Shown here: positions 23,448 through 35,068 of the stretch, piece by piece
How the letters are laid out: every line of letters begins with the position of its first letter
How positions within the stretch are numbered: position 1 is the first letter of the stretch
Assembly (NCBI GenBank): GCA_002633005.1
Contig: NMRA01000031.1
Coordinates: 272,888 to 336,887 of the forward strand
Origin: Phoronis australis
Lineage: Eukaryota; Phoronida; Phoronidae
DNA length: 64,000 nucleotides
Direction: 5' to 3'
Position numbers and translations under genes: made by a program
Notes under the pieces: model-generated
Seen by the model: the letters and a program-made list of their open reading frames with translations, nothing else
Told to the model about the DNA's origin: nothing
Databases searched by the model: none

Positions 23448-24654
23448 CAACCACTGGGCATTAAAAAGTGTCTAGAGAGAGGTTTTTAATTCAAAAATTT
23501 TTGCATAGTACACTTTAGGTCTCGCGACGGACCAGGTCAGCTTGATTTGTATAGATATTGAGTTTCAGTGTACTTCTGGTCCCTCTGCGAACTAGTCTTG
23601 TGATGTTTTTTTTACCAAAGTGTGCTTTGTAAAACTATTTATCTCAGCCAGTACTGTTTGGTCCCGAAACAGATCGACTATTTTTATAGGAATACCAAGC
23701 ACAGGTGTACTTTTGGTCTCGTGACGGACCACTGAGGCCAACCTTTTTATGTACTCTCAGTGTACATCTGGTCGCTCTGCGAACTGGTCCTGTATATCTT
23801 TTCACCACGGTGTACAGAATGTTTTGGTTTCGTAAAACTGTTTTCAGATGATTTGTTTCCTGATACATTTGACGTTTTTCAATTGTTGTCAACTTGATTC
23901 AGCTTAATATAGTGATACCTAATTGTTTATTGTCGCTTTTAATAATAGACTATGAGCTGAGAGCACCATCGTTCGCCAGTTTTTCTTGTAACGAGATAGA
24001 ACACATGTTTATTTCCGGACTAACAGTACAGGTCTTCGTTCTTAAACAACTTGAGGCTGCTGTTTCGCGATCATCTGATATTCAAGTTTTTACGCCCCGT
24101 CGGTGCTCCTTATGCTCTTGAATATTTGGTAGTTGTCTAAACCCCACACACACCACACTTTTTCATATACGACTTTTCGTATGCTAAAAAGGTGTGTGTA
24201 ATCAGATGTTCCAACAAAAATTTTTGCTGGTGGCGTGACTCATACTCAGATATGCACAAGGAATATGGTTTCACGAAACTTATGAGCCACGTTCATGTGA
24301 CGAAATCGAGAAGGGTTTTAAATTATCTTAAGAAAAACACAAGAGACATGTTAAGTGCCAGAAACTTACCAGGATGCATGGAAATTTCACGGGAGGGGGG
24401 TTTCCCCCCGCTCGGCGCCACGCGCCTGGGATTCGACCGTTGCGGGAATCCTAACCCCCCCCCCACTTACTGAAAACGTAGATCCGTCGCTGAACTTAGT
24501 CCTTAAATTGGGGGCGTTGCAGTGAAAAGATTCGTAGTTATGTCCAATAATATTGATATATCGCGAACTGAATGTGGCGATTTTTCGAACTGTTTGCCTT
24601 CTGAATAAGAAATTCTCGAAAACGGAAGAGTTATGATCATTCTACGTGTCCCGC

Positions 24655-24850
24655 CATTTAGTGCATATCAGGGTTCTATGTGTCCCGAGTTCTATGTGTC
24701 CCGGGTTCCATGTGTCCCAGGTTTTATGTGTCCCAGGTTCTGTGTGTTCCGTTTTATGCATATCAGGGTTCTGTGTGTCCCAGGTTCTATGTGTCCAGTT
24801 TTCTGTAGGCCCGTACATCGGACGGTGTTCTATGTGTCCCGGTGTGATGT
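24655..24850 (+). repeat. degenerate 16-bp tandem repeat (ttctatgtgtcccggg)
   Basis: About ten imperfect units of ttctatgtgtcccrgg with a 16-bp period in the middle of the array. An inverted pair of units (gggacacatagaacccggga) occurs at about 25,988-26,007. It starts about 150 bp right of the hAT-like element. Confidence 0.8.
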
Positions 24851-27800
24851 CCCCCTGTAGAGAATGGCATAGCTGCACGTAGGCCTACATGTATTTGAAT
24901 GCCTGGTGCCACCGTACGGGCGCGTTGTTCAGTGGATTAGGCCTACATGGGTGTTTCATTCAATTACACGCAAGCCAGACAATTTCCCCAGAGGAACAAT
25001 GTTTATTAACACCGGGTTCTATATATATCCCTGGTCAGCGCTCAACCAGCCAAGAAAGTCACACAAGATCGCCGTATGCGAACTAGCCAAAATCTCACAA
25101 ACTAAAGGCGCGTTTTCAAGATCCAGCTCGTATTCGAAAATTCCAGGAGGCATCTTGCTTGATCTGACAACAACCACAATCCGACTGAGGATGCACAAAA
25201 ACAACACGTTAGTAATTTTATTACTTGCCGAATTTTTTGCCAATCCGAAATAGGCCTATGTTACTGTATCATGATTTTTTTGTACTTCGCAATCTACAAG
25301 TCGCATCTTAGTCCGACCTTTAATAAATTTACAAAAAGCATGTATCTTTATATCTAGAGTCTACCGTTTTTTTTCGTCGACATCGGATACACAAGTGCAC
25401 AGTTTCGCACACATAAATGTTTTGATCATTTCATTATTTTTCTTGGCCAGCATCAGTGTCTTTGACAATGTGATACTATCTGGATTTCAACGTTAATTTC
25501 CGATTTACTTAATGACAAAATCTCATGGGAACTATTTCGACTTTTATCAGGTTTGAAAGGGCACCTCAAATGGTCATTTGGATCAAGTATGGCGATTTGA
25601 TATGCACATACTGCCTACGGTTTGAATGTTATGTACGTTTTTGGCTAAACATAGCGTTCTTTGGGAAATTGTCACGCGATCCTAACCTTAAATGGCCTCC
25701 TAAGTGTTAATAATAAATTGGGCGCCCTGGTGACCATAAGGATCGACCCAAAGATCCTGAGATTCTGTCAAATGATTCCAGAGATATGCCTGCGTGTAAG
25801 TTATGCCATTACGCCAAATTTCGACCTAATTATGAATGCAAATCAGGGTTAATGAGGTCAATTTTTTTCCCCGAAAACAGGATAGAAAAAGCATCATGAA
25901 ATTTATTGTCGTGTGGACCTAAAATGGCAATTGTAGCTAAAACTTGCACACTCGTCCGCTTAGCGCCTGAGTGTATAACCCAAAACACCGGGACACATAG
26001 AACCCGGGACACAATGCTACGATCCCATGGAAATCAGGCAAATACCTCCCTTAGGTATATCATATCGCTTCTCTGGACTTCTACATCAGCCAATGTGCAG
26101 GCGAGGTCAAGGCCCCGCCGCTATTACGCGCAACGCTAAAGTCGTAGGTATCTAGACTTAAGGACCTTTACGGATTTAGTATGGTCGACTCACATTCTTT
26201 CTCGAACTCAAAAATTTTAGACCTAATGCGAAAGGTGATTTAGACCGGTCTAAATTTAGCACGGTACTAAAGTTAGTACGCTCGAAAAGAGTGAACCAAA
26301 GTTGGTCCGACTACGTAAGCGCAATGCGAAAGTTTTGGTCAAGACTATTTTGCGCGAGCGTCCTAAATTATCTCCCTACTCCACGTGAGTGCAGTTCTTC
26401 GGCCAGCGATAACCATTCAAAATGTTTCCATTCACGAACAGAATTAACCGAGCGTTGCGAGCAGGGTTATAGAATGTGATAAACAACTCTGCTTGTCAAA
26501 GTGTAAAATGCTTTTTGAAAAACTACAAAGTTTTAAGAATCAATGATTCTACAAATGAGTATAAAAAGCAACTGAAATCAGTGTTTGAATCATAAAAATC
26601 GGTTCACTATAGCTGAGTTTAAACACGTCAAAATTAAATAAACTTCGGTTGATAAGGAAAGCAGCGCTCAATAATCTTCACCTGATGAGAACACATAAGA
26701 TGCGGAATGGAGCTGTCTGGACTCACTGGATAATGAGTCGACACAGTTAGCGGGTACTCAATCATGACGAAGTGTGTTGTTTTCATTGACCTCGTTTTGG
26801 AATGTCAGGCACATTTTGACAGGTCATGTTCGGAACCGTCCAGGGGGAAATATGCTAGATTTCAACCGTTTAAAAGTACCGGTATTTTCAAGAGGATTCT
26901 GTGAGGTTCAACTCAACAAACTTGCTTTGTCCACTCGCTCTGCATTCTCTTCTTTTTGATTGACGAATTTAACATCACGCATTCATGGATCGTTATCAAG
27001 TTTATCCAACTTTCTCCCTCAGCACAGCAGTAATACTTCATTGGCTACGATTAGAGCAATGTAGTAATACAACAACAAAAGAATATATGCAGAACACCAG
27101 TGGCGTGAAAACGCCAGGCTACAAAAGCGATAAACGGATATTACGGTTAAATGCAACGAGAATTGAGTATCGCTCGGTAATCCGGGACGGCGGCCCTAAT
27201 GGGTACAAACGACAGGTTGACTCCGGCCACACGAAACGGAGGCATACATTACGTTGCCGTGATTACCCTCGCTTTCGTACATCACGTGAATATTAAGAGT
27301 GCACGTTCCGTAGACGCAGTTAGTAATGGTCACATAATGCCAAGTTCCGTAGGCGTGAGAATCTCGCGAGTAAAGCCAGTAGTTCAGTCACGCGGTTATT
27401 CGCGAGACATTTCATGCAACAGTAGTATTGCCAAACAAAATGTGGAAATCGACATTTCATGAGTGAGTCCGCTCAAAAAGTTTTCATGCCCCTTTAATTC
27501 AAATATTTTGGTAATGTCATACGTACCTCGAAACAAACGAAACCTTTATGTAGTCGTCGCTCTTTTTATATAACAATCATCATATTCAACTTTTACAATT
27601 GAAATTTGCCTTCTGACGTTCATGAATAAGGCAGATTGAGAAAATCGTTGCGACTCTGAGTTCTGCGCGGAAATGTCACCCTGGCCTCACAAATGACTCG
27701 GAACCATTCTCGCGGTCTGACCGAATGAATACCAATGAGCTGAGTGAGACTAATTGAACGGCTTCCCATCAAGCAAGATTCTGTACTTCGTTTACGTTCT

Positions 27801-30800
27801 CTTCTTTGATTCATTATGGTGTCTTCACTAAACCGCGGCACTTGGGGAATCATAACCGACTTACCTGAACCCACTCGCCAACGCACCCTTTTTGTAGTAC
27901 ACGCGACCCGAATAATTAGCAAATTTACTTCGAGCACTAACACTTGTACTAGGTATGTTGTCCTGGTAAGAGTTATCTCCACCTGTTATTACACACCGAC
28001 ACTTTCAGACGAAGAAAATGCGCCATCACCTCGGACCATTTATGATTTGATAAATGGTTGCGTTTCACTTCTATTGCGTCCTTCAGGCCTACTCGAAAAT
28101 ATGTAAAACGATTCTTTGTCGAACTATTTTCGAGCGGAGACTCACGGCATGTGGCTCGGCAGTTTTTGGCGAACAGAATCGTGGGTGACACGGTCTCGAC
28201 ACCTGGCGACCGTGGAAAAGCAAGAAATCGATAAATGGCAAGATTTAATGTGGACATTAATCGATAGGCAGGTTGTGAAAAACTTATCTTTGTTTAAAAG
28301 CCTAGTAATTTGAACACCTGGGCATCAGTAAACTGCAGTGTTTTATAAAGTGAACACCGCCGACTGATAGTAAACGCAGGCACATTCTGAGCAAAGCCTC
28401 GTTTACATAAGTGTGCAAATATATAATGCCCGTAAAAATAGTGCGTTTTAGAAGAAAAAATTATTTAGCACGTTTTTAAAATACAATCCAACAGGTCAGT
28501 AAAAAGTCAAAGCGCGGGTATAACTCACACCAGCTGGCTATGAGTCCCGAGTAAACGTTCGGAACCGCGGCACCCCGGCAAATTCAGGAAGGGTACAGTA
28601 CTTGATGCACATGAATGACGGCGTAGTGACAAAGTTTAGTTGTACATGTATGTAGTTGACGCTTTATTTTTTGGGGAAGCACATATTAGTCCTTACCAAG
28701 GGCGCCGGAGCGCAGGCAATTTTCATTTTTACACCCGACCAGTAAAATTGGCACTGTAATGTTTCGTCACCCGGAAATCAGGTTGACGGTAGAGCCCAGT
28801 AACGCTAGGGTATATACGCTAGGACCTCAAAACCGAGTCAAAATCACGTGTCCTCACTTAAAATACATGGCAATATCTCGATCGCGTAATATCTCGTGAA
28901 GTCTTTTCCGTTAATAGCGTTACTGAACTCTACCAGCGGGCTGTATGCCTCGAATTACACGTACAGTGACAATCGAATTTCCCTGTATTTACGCACGCAA
29001 GGCCGCAAAGGCGATATCCGTCGAGCAATTTCGTAGTAGCGTGGTGTTTTCGCGTCATTGGGGTTCCACAGTTCTTTTTTGTTGTGTTTTTTACAAGTTT
29101 TTTTTTTCTCGGTTGCATTGCCCCATTCGTTCTTCAATGCGGTAGTTGCAGTATTACCATAGAGTGCGTAAACACTCAACTGTTGTGTTGTAGGCCTACG
29201 TGGTCTGCCCATGAACTTCGACAGGAGAAAGTTGGAAAAACTTATACATTTCCATTAAGCGACGTTAATTAAGTTCTTCAGCTTCCCGACATCATTAAGA
29301 CGAGGAAGCGCGGGCGGAGCAAGTCCATACGGTTCATTTTGAACAAACAGAACCCCCATTCATAATGATAAGTTTCGATTCCGAAATATTTCCCCAGTCA
29401 TACACCTGGACGGTTTCCGACATGACTAGTCAAAATCTGCCTGATATTCCCAAACACGGCCAGAGCAGCCTAACCTCCGGGACAAAAGAGAGTTCTATCG
29501 GTAATTCAGGATTCCCTAACCCGTCGCTAACAAGGCGAAAACAGAATCTCTCCCCTCTGCTTATCCAATCGCTACACAATCTGTTTCAAATAAAACTAGC
29601 AGGGTTAAACATCGCTTTTGCAACTCTACTCTGGTTTAGTAGACCGACTAAGCGATGCGAAATAAATTACACAGTATTCGACCAAGCTGCACTCAGAGAA
29701 AAACGGAAATTGTGCCATGTAGATGTTGTACATTTTTGTAACTAAATTAACCTCTTAGAACGCACTTGCGTAATAATTATTACGTATATGAAAACCCAAG
29801 TCTTTCAATGAAACGTAGTTCAAATCCTCATTTAAACTGCTGTGTTCTAAGAATATAGGGGCCTATTCCACATCAAATTGTTGCGTGTTGTGTATGTCCA
29901 TTACCAACTTTTCTTATGACCCAGTCACCGCAGCCATAGCAGAATAGTCGCCAGTTCTTGAAAAATGTCTGCCTCCAGATTTCAAGTTGATGCAATTTTT
30001 AACTCATCGGGAACGAGCCCCCAGTTCCTTAAAATTCATGGGAATATTTTCAACAGGAGACAATGAAACTGATAACATGTATGGCGGGTATCCTCACGTT
30101 TAGATGTAAGTCGCAAGTAAGATTACAGAAGGATATAGTTATATCACGCACAATACCGTGCTTGCCGATAATTCAAAAACATACAATTTTTGAAGTTGGC
30201 GCACGTCTAAACAAGATTTTAAATCTCAACCACCTCGTTACCAAAAAGTAGGCCTACTCTGCATCCTCAGCCGTCAAGAAATTTCTCACAATATCGTTAT
30301 GGTTGAACCCCTTTAAAATCCTTTTCAATGAGCAGTCTCGCTGTTCATAATGGGAAGCCCGGTGGAAACGTTGAACCAAAAGAGATGAAGGAGCATGATG
30401 TATTAGCACTTTGCTAAGCATGTATTGAACACATTGCACTGTCCTCGTTAAATACATTCAATGATAATAACAATTGCAGTAGCAGTAGCGGTAGCGGTAG
30501 TAGTAGTAATAATGTTATGAGTCAGATTCATGCCGTGACAGCTCGAAGGGTAATCCTATAGAATACGCCCGGCAAAAGGGTATTTTTCACAGAAAAAATA
30601 CTTTCCAAAATGATTTCTTTCCGACAAAATACAGCCTAAAAGGGTGACACAACTGTAAGAAAATTGGGAATTTTTACAAAATTACTCTCTAAATGGGTCA
30701 CTTTTTTGTCCGAGCCCACTCTCTAAATTGGTAGATATCCAAATTTTTGGTGGGCAACCCTGGTCCAAAAATACTGGAGACCCCCCAACCGTGTCAGATA

Positions 30801-30900
30801 CTTGTTGCGATTTTGACTGATTTTGTAAAATGTAGGTAACAATGGTACATTTCTCAAATGCCCATTCGATGTAAAATGTAACAATTACGAAAAATGTACA
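24851..30900. other. CpG-rich, gene-poor stretch without recognised genes
   Basis: By eye, CG dinucleotides are denser here (especially 26.0-29.3 kb) than in most of the window. Open frames such as 27816-28106 and 29365-29745 have no homology I recognise. A block at 28,790-28,930 resembles one at 55,010-55,140 (shared acatggcaatatctcg phrase). A (GTA/GCA)n-like run lies at about 30,476-30,512. I support no gene here. Confidence 0.4.
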
Positions 30901-30927
30901 ACTTAGGGGAGGCTTACCAACATAAAA

Positions 30928-30975
30928 TGTAACAATTGTTACACATAACAATCGTTACATGTAACAATTGTTACA
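30928..30975. promoter_or_regulatory. paired TGTAACAATTGTTACA palindromes
   Basis: Two identical 16-bp perfect palindromes at 30928-30943 and 30960-30975, separated by a degenerate third copy (ataacaatcgttacat). Each contains head-to-head AACAAT/ATTGTT, which resembles a SOX/HMG half-site pair. Function is not shown. Confidence 0.4.
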
Positions 30976-31029
30976 TTTTGCAGCGTATCAGGGCACTACT
31001 AACGGAGGGGTGCTACATGTAGCCTGAAG

Positions 31030-31109
31030 TCAATTGACAAAACAAAAGATGTGATCTTGAATGATAGTATCATTCATGTTCACTTGATGTTTGACCGCCG
31101 GATCAGGAG
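31030..31109 (+). CDS. candidate internal exon, unidentified plus-strand gene
   Basis: Between ctgaag and a GTAACA donor the frame reads SIDKTKDVILNDSIIHVHLM followed by FDRRIRR. The composition is protein-like. The phase out (2) does not fit the next candidate exon, so an exon is missing or the call is wrong. No family recognised. Confidence 0.3.
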
Positions 31110-31393
31110 GTAACAGCGCCCAATCATACCGTCTCAGGCACGGTAAGCAAGGTGCATTTTGCAATTTCATGCAACTACGAACCCGTTAAAGTATCTCGCT
31201 ACTGTTTCACAAACTTGCGAATTTAATTCAAACTAGTTGTGAAAATACTTATCACTCGTGATTTACGGATAACGAACCTGCGCCTTTCGTCCAAAACAGC
31301 TTTTCATTTAGGCCACTTACCGACGTTTTTTTATAACACTTAGTCATTACTTAGAATAAGAAATGGTAATGCTTGAAAGGACTGTTCCTTCAG

Positions 31394-31477
31394 TGCGTGC
31401 TCATGAAGCTTGCTTGTCACGGGGGACTTGGTTTCAGCCTGGTACTGAAGAACTATGGCCGTCTGACGGAATTCCAG
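31394..31477 (+). CDS. candidate exon, unidentified plus-strand gene (RGTWF motif)
   Basis: Acceptor tgttccttcag and donor GTATCG bound 84 nt encoding RAHEACLSRGTWFQPGTEEL then WPSDGIP. Phase 1 out fits the next candidate exon at 32934. The RGTWF motif is vaguely like that of DDHD-type phospholipases, but the surrounding residues do not match well enough to assign it. Confidence 0.42.
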
Positions 31478-31601
31478 GTATCGTTTCATAGCACTGAACC
31501 AATTTCAATTTCAAGCAAAGGATCAGAAAATAATAACTTGTTCTAGAAGAGCAGGCATGGCATCAAGTATGTGAAAAGGTCATTTCGAAACCAGATCATA
31601 G

Positions 31602-31808
31602 GGGCCGTTCTGACTTCAGTTGATTTTTTACTTAGGTCTAAGATCTTTCTTAACTTCCAAACTTTGAAACTTCCACATCAGGTAACATAATCAAAATAAA
31701 GGCAAGTTAAGATTTCTTTCTTGAAATGGTCTTGAGACAAATTTAATTTTCATGTGAAAATTCACTAAAATTTAAGATTCATCTTAGCTAAGTCCTAGGA
31801 ACCGGCCC
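31602..31808. mobile_element. MITE-like foldback element, CTTAAG-rich family (copy 3)
   Basis: Ends ggggccgttctgacttcag and ctaagtcctaggaaccggccc, with the same interior phrases (taactt ccaaactttgaaact) as the copies near 10.2 and 10.7 kb. It falls in the intron between the two best candidate exons of the unidentified gene. Confidence 0.55.
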
Positions 31809-32933
31809 ATGGTTTATAGCCACTTTATAACACATGAAATCCTTTGTTTTAAATTTATGGTTTTGCTCTTTAATCTACTGCAAATACGGCTTGACTGTAA
31901 CCCGCTTTCACATTGCTTTGCCTTAGCTGGCTCCAGCAAATGATAAATTCTGTTACAAATAAATCAAGTCTTCCATGAGAGAATTCCCCTCAGAGGGAGC
32001 TCTCCAGAAATTGGGTACAAGTGAGCATGATGAGGTCTAAAAGTGAGCCTATTTCAAATCCCAGGAATCAGAAAAAAGTCACATGAAAACTCTTGAGAAA
32101 TGGACTCAAAAAGTAGTTTCCAATACCTGACTCATTTCAATTTCTCACAGTGTACAAAAATTACCTGAAACAATACCAAAGTTGACAAAAATACTACACA
32201 AATTGGTGAAAAAACAGACCTATATCAATACCAAAAATGCCAAAAACCGGGGGGGGGGGNATCACAAACCATAGGCATTTTGAAACTGTGTGCAAGGTCA
32301 GTGAAAGCACTTTCCTTGTGAACCCTGCTCTTAGTCATACAAATGTGTTATTTGCACTGTGTAACTAAACACAGCTTATCAAAGGGTTTATGGTCATGGT
32401 TAAGAGGACTGTTTTAGTAACCCTTTTTAGATTAGTGAATAGTGGAGCCAGGAATGCTTCAGCAATGCATTTTCGTCATGATAGACTGTCCAGACAATCC
32501 AGCAGGCACCTACTGGAGATGGTCAATCAAAGCACTTCATTCATTCACAAAAAGAAGTCCTACAAACCCAGATATATTTGTCATGTTTATTAATTGTCCT
32601 AATGTCCAATGCATGAGCCTCTTCAAATAGTTGATAATAGCCTGTTTGTTGTAGTCCTGAAGACTATCACTGTCACTAGTAGTACACTTGAATATTCAGT
32701 AAGTTTGATCACACATGGCCATTTAGTGTTGGTTCTGATTGTGTGTAAGACTGTATATCATATGCGCTCACTTACCCTATTTGCCTATTGCCATGAACCG
32801 ACTCACCCACACTCCCAAGCCAAGACCACTATGGCAACAGCCAAGCGCCCAGGGCCATCCACCAGACTCCAGCTACATACCGGGAATAATACGCCTTAAC
32901 AAGGTCATGCATTTCTAAAGCCCCAGTATGCAG

Positions 32934-33061
32934 GATTTTTCACTGCTCGTCCTTCGGAGCGGCTTTTACCAGGATCACTAAGAGAGCGTGGGGCCAGAGT
33001 TAGATACAGTTGTGATGACCGCATTGTTCAGTGTGAGCTAGACCCAATTAAGGGTAATTAA
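32934..33061 (+). CDS. candidate exon of the same plus-strand gene, possibly terminal
   Basis: After gtatgcag the frame, in the phase left by 31394-31477, reads FFTARPSERLLPGSLRERGA then RVRYSCDDRIVQCELDPIKG and a stop (33059-33061). A donor (GGTAAT) just before the stop makes an internal exon ending at 33053 equally possible. An AATAAA at 33475-33480 lies downstream. The protein is not identified. Confidence 0.42.
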
Positions 33062-34995
33062 CCGACCATAAACTGCAGTAACCATCTCTGCCTGTACAAA
33101 ATGGCGAATTTTCAAAATGTAGTAACCAACAATTTTTGTTAGAAACAAACACCACGGTGGTATTCATCTGGAAAAAACAATTAAGGAAGATAAACAACCA
33201 TGCGTATTGATATACTCGGTGGACTTATAAACACTGATCAAAGTTATCAAAATCACATGGATGCTTCTTTTAATATTCTTTCAATCTCGTTTAACTAGAT
33301 TTTTGACTAAGAAACAGTTATATTTAACTTATGCCCACTCTTCATTTTTTATGACTGACAAAAAGCTAGAATAGTTATGAAGTCGATGCAACCAAAATTG
33401 TCCAGAGAATCCAAATCTTCAGTTTGGCTATCACCATATTTGCACTGTTGTATATACTTTGTAATTTGAGTTCTAATAAAGATTAAACTTGAACTACTGA
33501 TACATGAAGTTTTGTTCACTATGAAATGTTTAGTGTAGCTGTAATCTGGAAAGTTCACAATTGAGTTTACATTACCGGTAACTAAACTAATTAAGCGGGC
33601 TTCGCTGGCGATAAAAATCTACCACTGTTTTGGTACTTCAAGTTTAAAAATAAAATGAAAAGATATCAACCTGTTTCCAGTTAGAAAAAAACAAGTAGAC
33701 AGGAGTATTAAAAATGAAATAACGAAAACCTATAGATTTAAAATCATCATTCCTTTGGGATGTGGCCCTTGGTCAAGATAAACACATAGCAGGTGGTATG
33801 ACGTCATATCCCCTGGCGTACACAGTGTAAAAATGGAGAGTTACCGATTTTGGTAACTGAATGAGGGACTGCTCGAAGAAAAAATTTGATAACAGGGTAT
33901 TTCTTCGAGTTATATGGAATTAAATACCTCCTAAGGTGTCACATGAGATGCGCATCCAAATGGTATTTATAACAATGAATGTGACTTTGACATGTTTTAG
34001 TCAGTGTGAGGCAAAATTCGTTGAAAAGCTTCCAGCATATGAAGCTTCTGTAGGAGTTCCACCATCTCTACTAGGCCATCTAGAGAAGGTGATCATTATT
34101 TACAGCCAGACTACACAGTGGCAGGCTGTAACTCTGTGCAAATGCCAGAGGCCAGAGCACTAATTTGGGTGCAATAACAACCATCATTGTTGAGACAGTA
34201 GTGCTAGCTATTACCTTTCCACTTCATTAGATCAGATCTATGTCAATACAAAGGGCAAGCTTCAGAGGCGGATTTAGAAGGGGGCCATGCCCTCACCCCC
34301 TAAAATTCTGCCATGTGGCAGTTTCGGGGGTGCGAATATCTGACGCCTGATGGGGAAAATCCTGGCTAATACTCTGTCCTGCCACCCCCTAATTCAAAAT
34401 CCTGGATCAGCCCCTGAGCTTAATAGACATCATAAAAGTTGTTTGGGGCTAAGGGAATTGAGCGCTGACCAGTGACAGTTAAGCCTGAAATTCTACGACT
34501 CCGGAGAGGTAGGCCTAGCCCTAGGAGTAGGAGTAGGACAGTATCGCGCGCAGTGTCTACTTGCTTTGCTTTACTTTAGCAAGTTTCACAAGTACAAACA
34601 GCAAGGATGTTGAGTTTGCTTGTCATCCACTGTATTTTCTACGTGCTACCAGAGTGGATAAGGAATAAATTTTAGCCAAGGAATGAAAAATCAGCTGATC
34701 ACAGCATGACTTAACCAACTTACTTTTGCAAAAATCGTCTGCACCTGTACGCCCTTGACCTTGAAGTTGTACTACAAAAGTTTTGCTGTTGTCACAAAAT
34801 ATCTTCAATGAAACTAAGTTGTGTCATACAGAAAATGTACCCAACAACTGGCAAGATCGATAGTAAGATAAAGGTAGAAAATTCATGGAATATGGTTGAA
34901 GCAGCTGCTTTTCTTACCGTGAGAATTTCACAAATATTTGTTATCGCACCACATCTGTAAACAAATGGTCGCTGGTTGGACAACTGAAGTTTGAG
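33062..34995. other. region upstream of TPGS1
   Basis: Holds a possible polyadenylation signal (AATAAA, 33475), an exon-like frame at about 33,996-34,161 (QCEAKFVEKLPAYEASVGVP, ending in a stop) and the 154-bp MITE. On the minus strand, segments near 34,734-34,793 and 34,918-34,954 have good donor/acceptor pairs but no recognisable protein. No firm gene before TPGS1. Confidence 0.35.
34263..34416 (+). mobile_element. 154-bp MITE (second copy)
   Basis: Ends cagaggcggatttagaag and ctggatcagcccctg. A perfect 5-bp target duplication AGCTT flanks it (34258-34262 and 34417-34421). Same length as the copy at 20639-20792, inverted. Confidence 0.82.
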
Positions 34996-35068
34996 ATGAC
35001 AGACAAAAAGAAGCCAAGTTCAGCTCCAACGGATGATAGAGCTCCTGAATCTGATCGTCAGTTCTTAG
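34996..35068 (+). CDS. TPGS1: TPGS1 exon 1
   Basis: ATG at 34996 opens MTDKKKPSSAPTDDRAPESD then RQFL, ending in phase 1 before the donor GTTTGT. With exon 2 it reads QFLERTGV, matching the EEDFLRQVGV-type segment of vertebrate TPGS1. The polar, Lys/Ser/Asp-rich leader is expected for this protein. Confidence 0.8.

Larger units (their letters stand above)
20615..24492 (+). mobile_element. 3.9-kb decayed hAT-like DNA transposon
   Basis: Termini CAGCGGCGGATCTACG and CGTAGATCCGTCGCTG are inverted repeats (15 of 16). They are flanked by GACTTAG and AACTTAG, near-identical direct repeats. The interior contains fragments of a hAT-type transposase at 22932-23123 and 23367-23447, and at least one smaller TIR element is nested inside. 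Stops and frame breaks show it is dead. Confidence 0.7.

Noticed and set aside
27199-29745. Several open frames of 80-126 codons in the CpG-rich block
   Set aside because: No recognisable motifs and no splice context; frames on both strands overlap, as expected by chance in CG-rich DNA with fewer stop codons.
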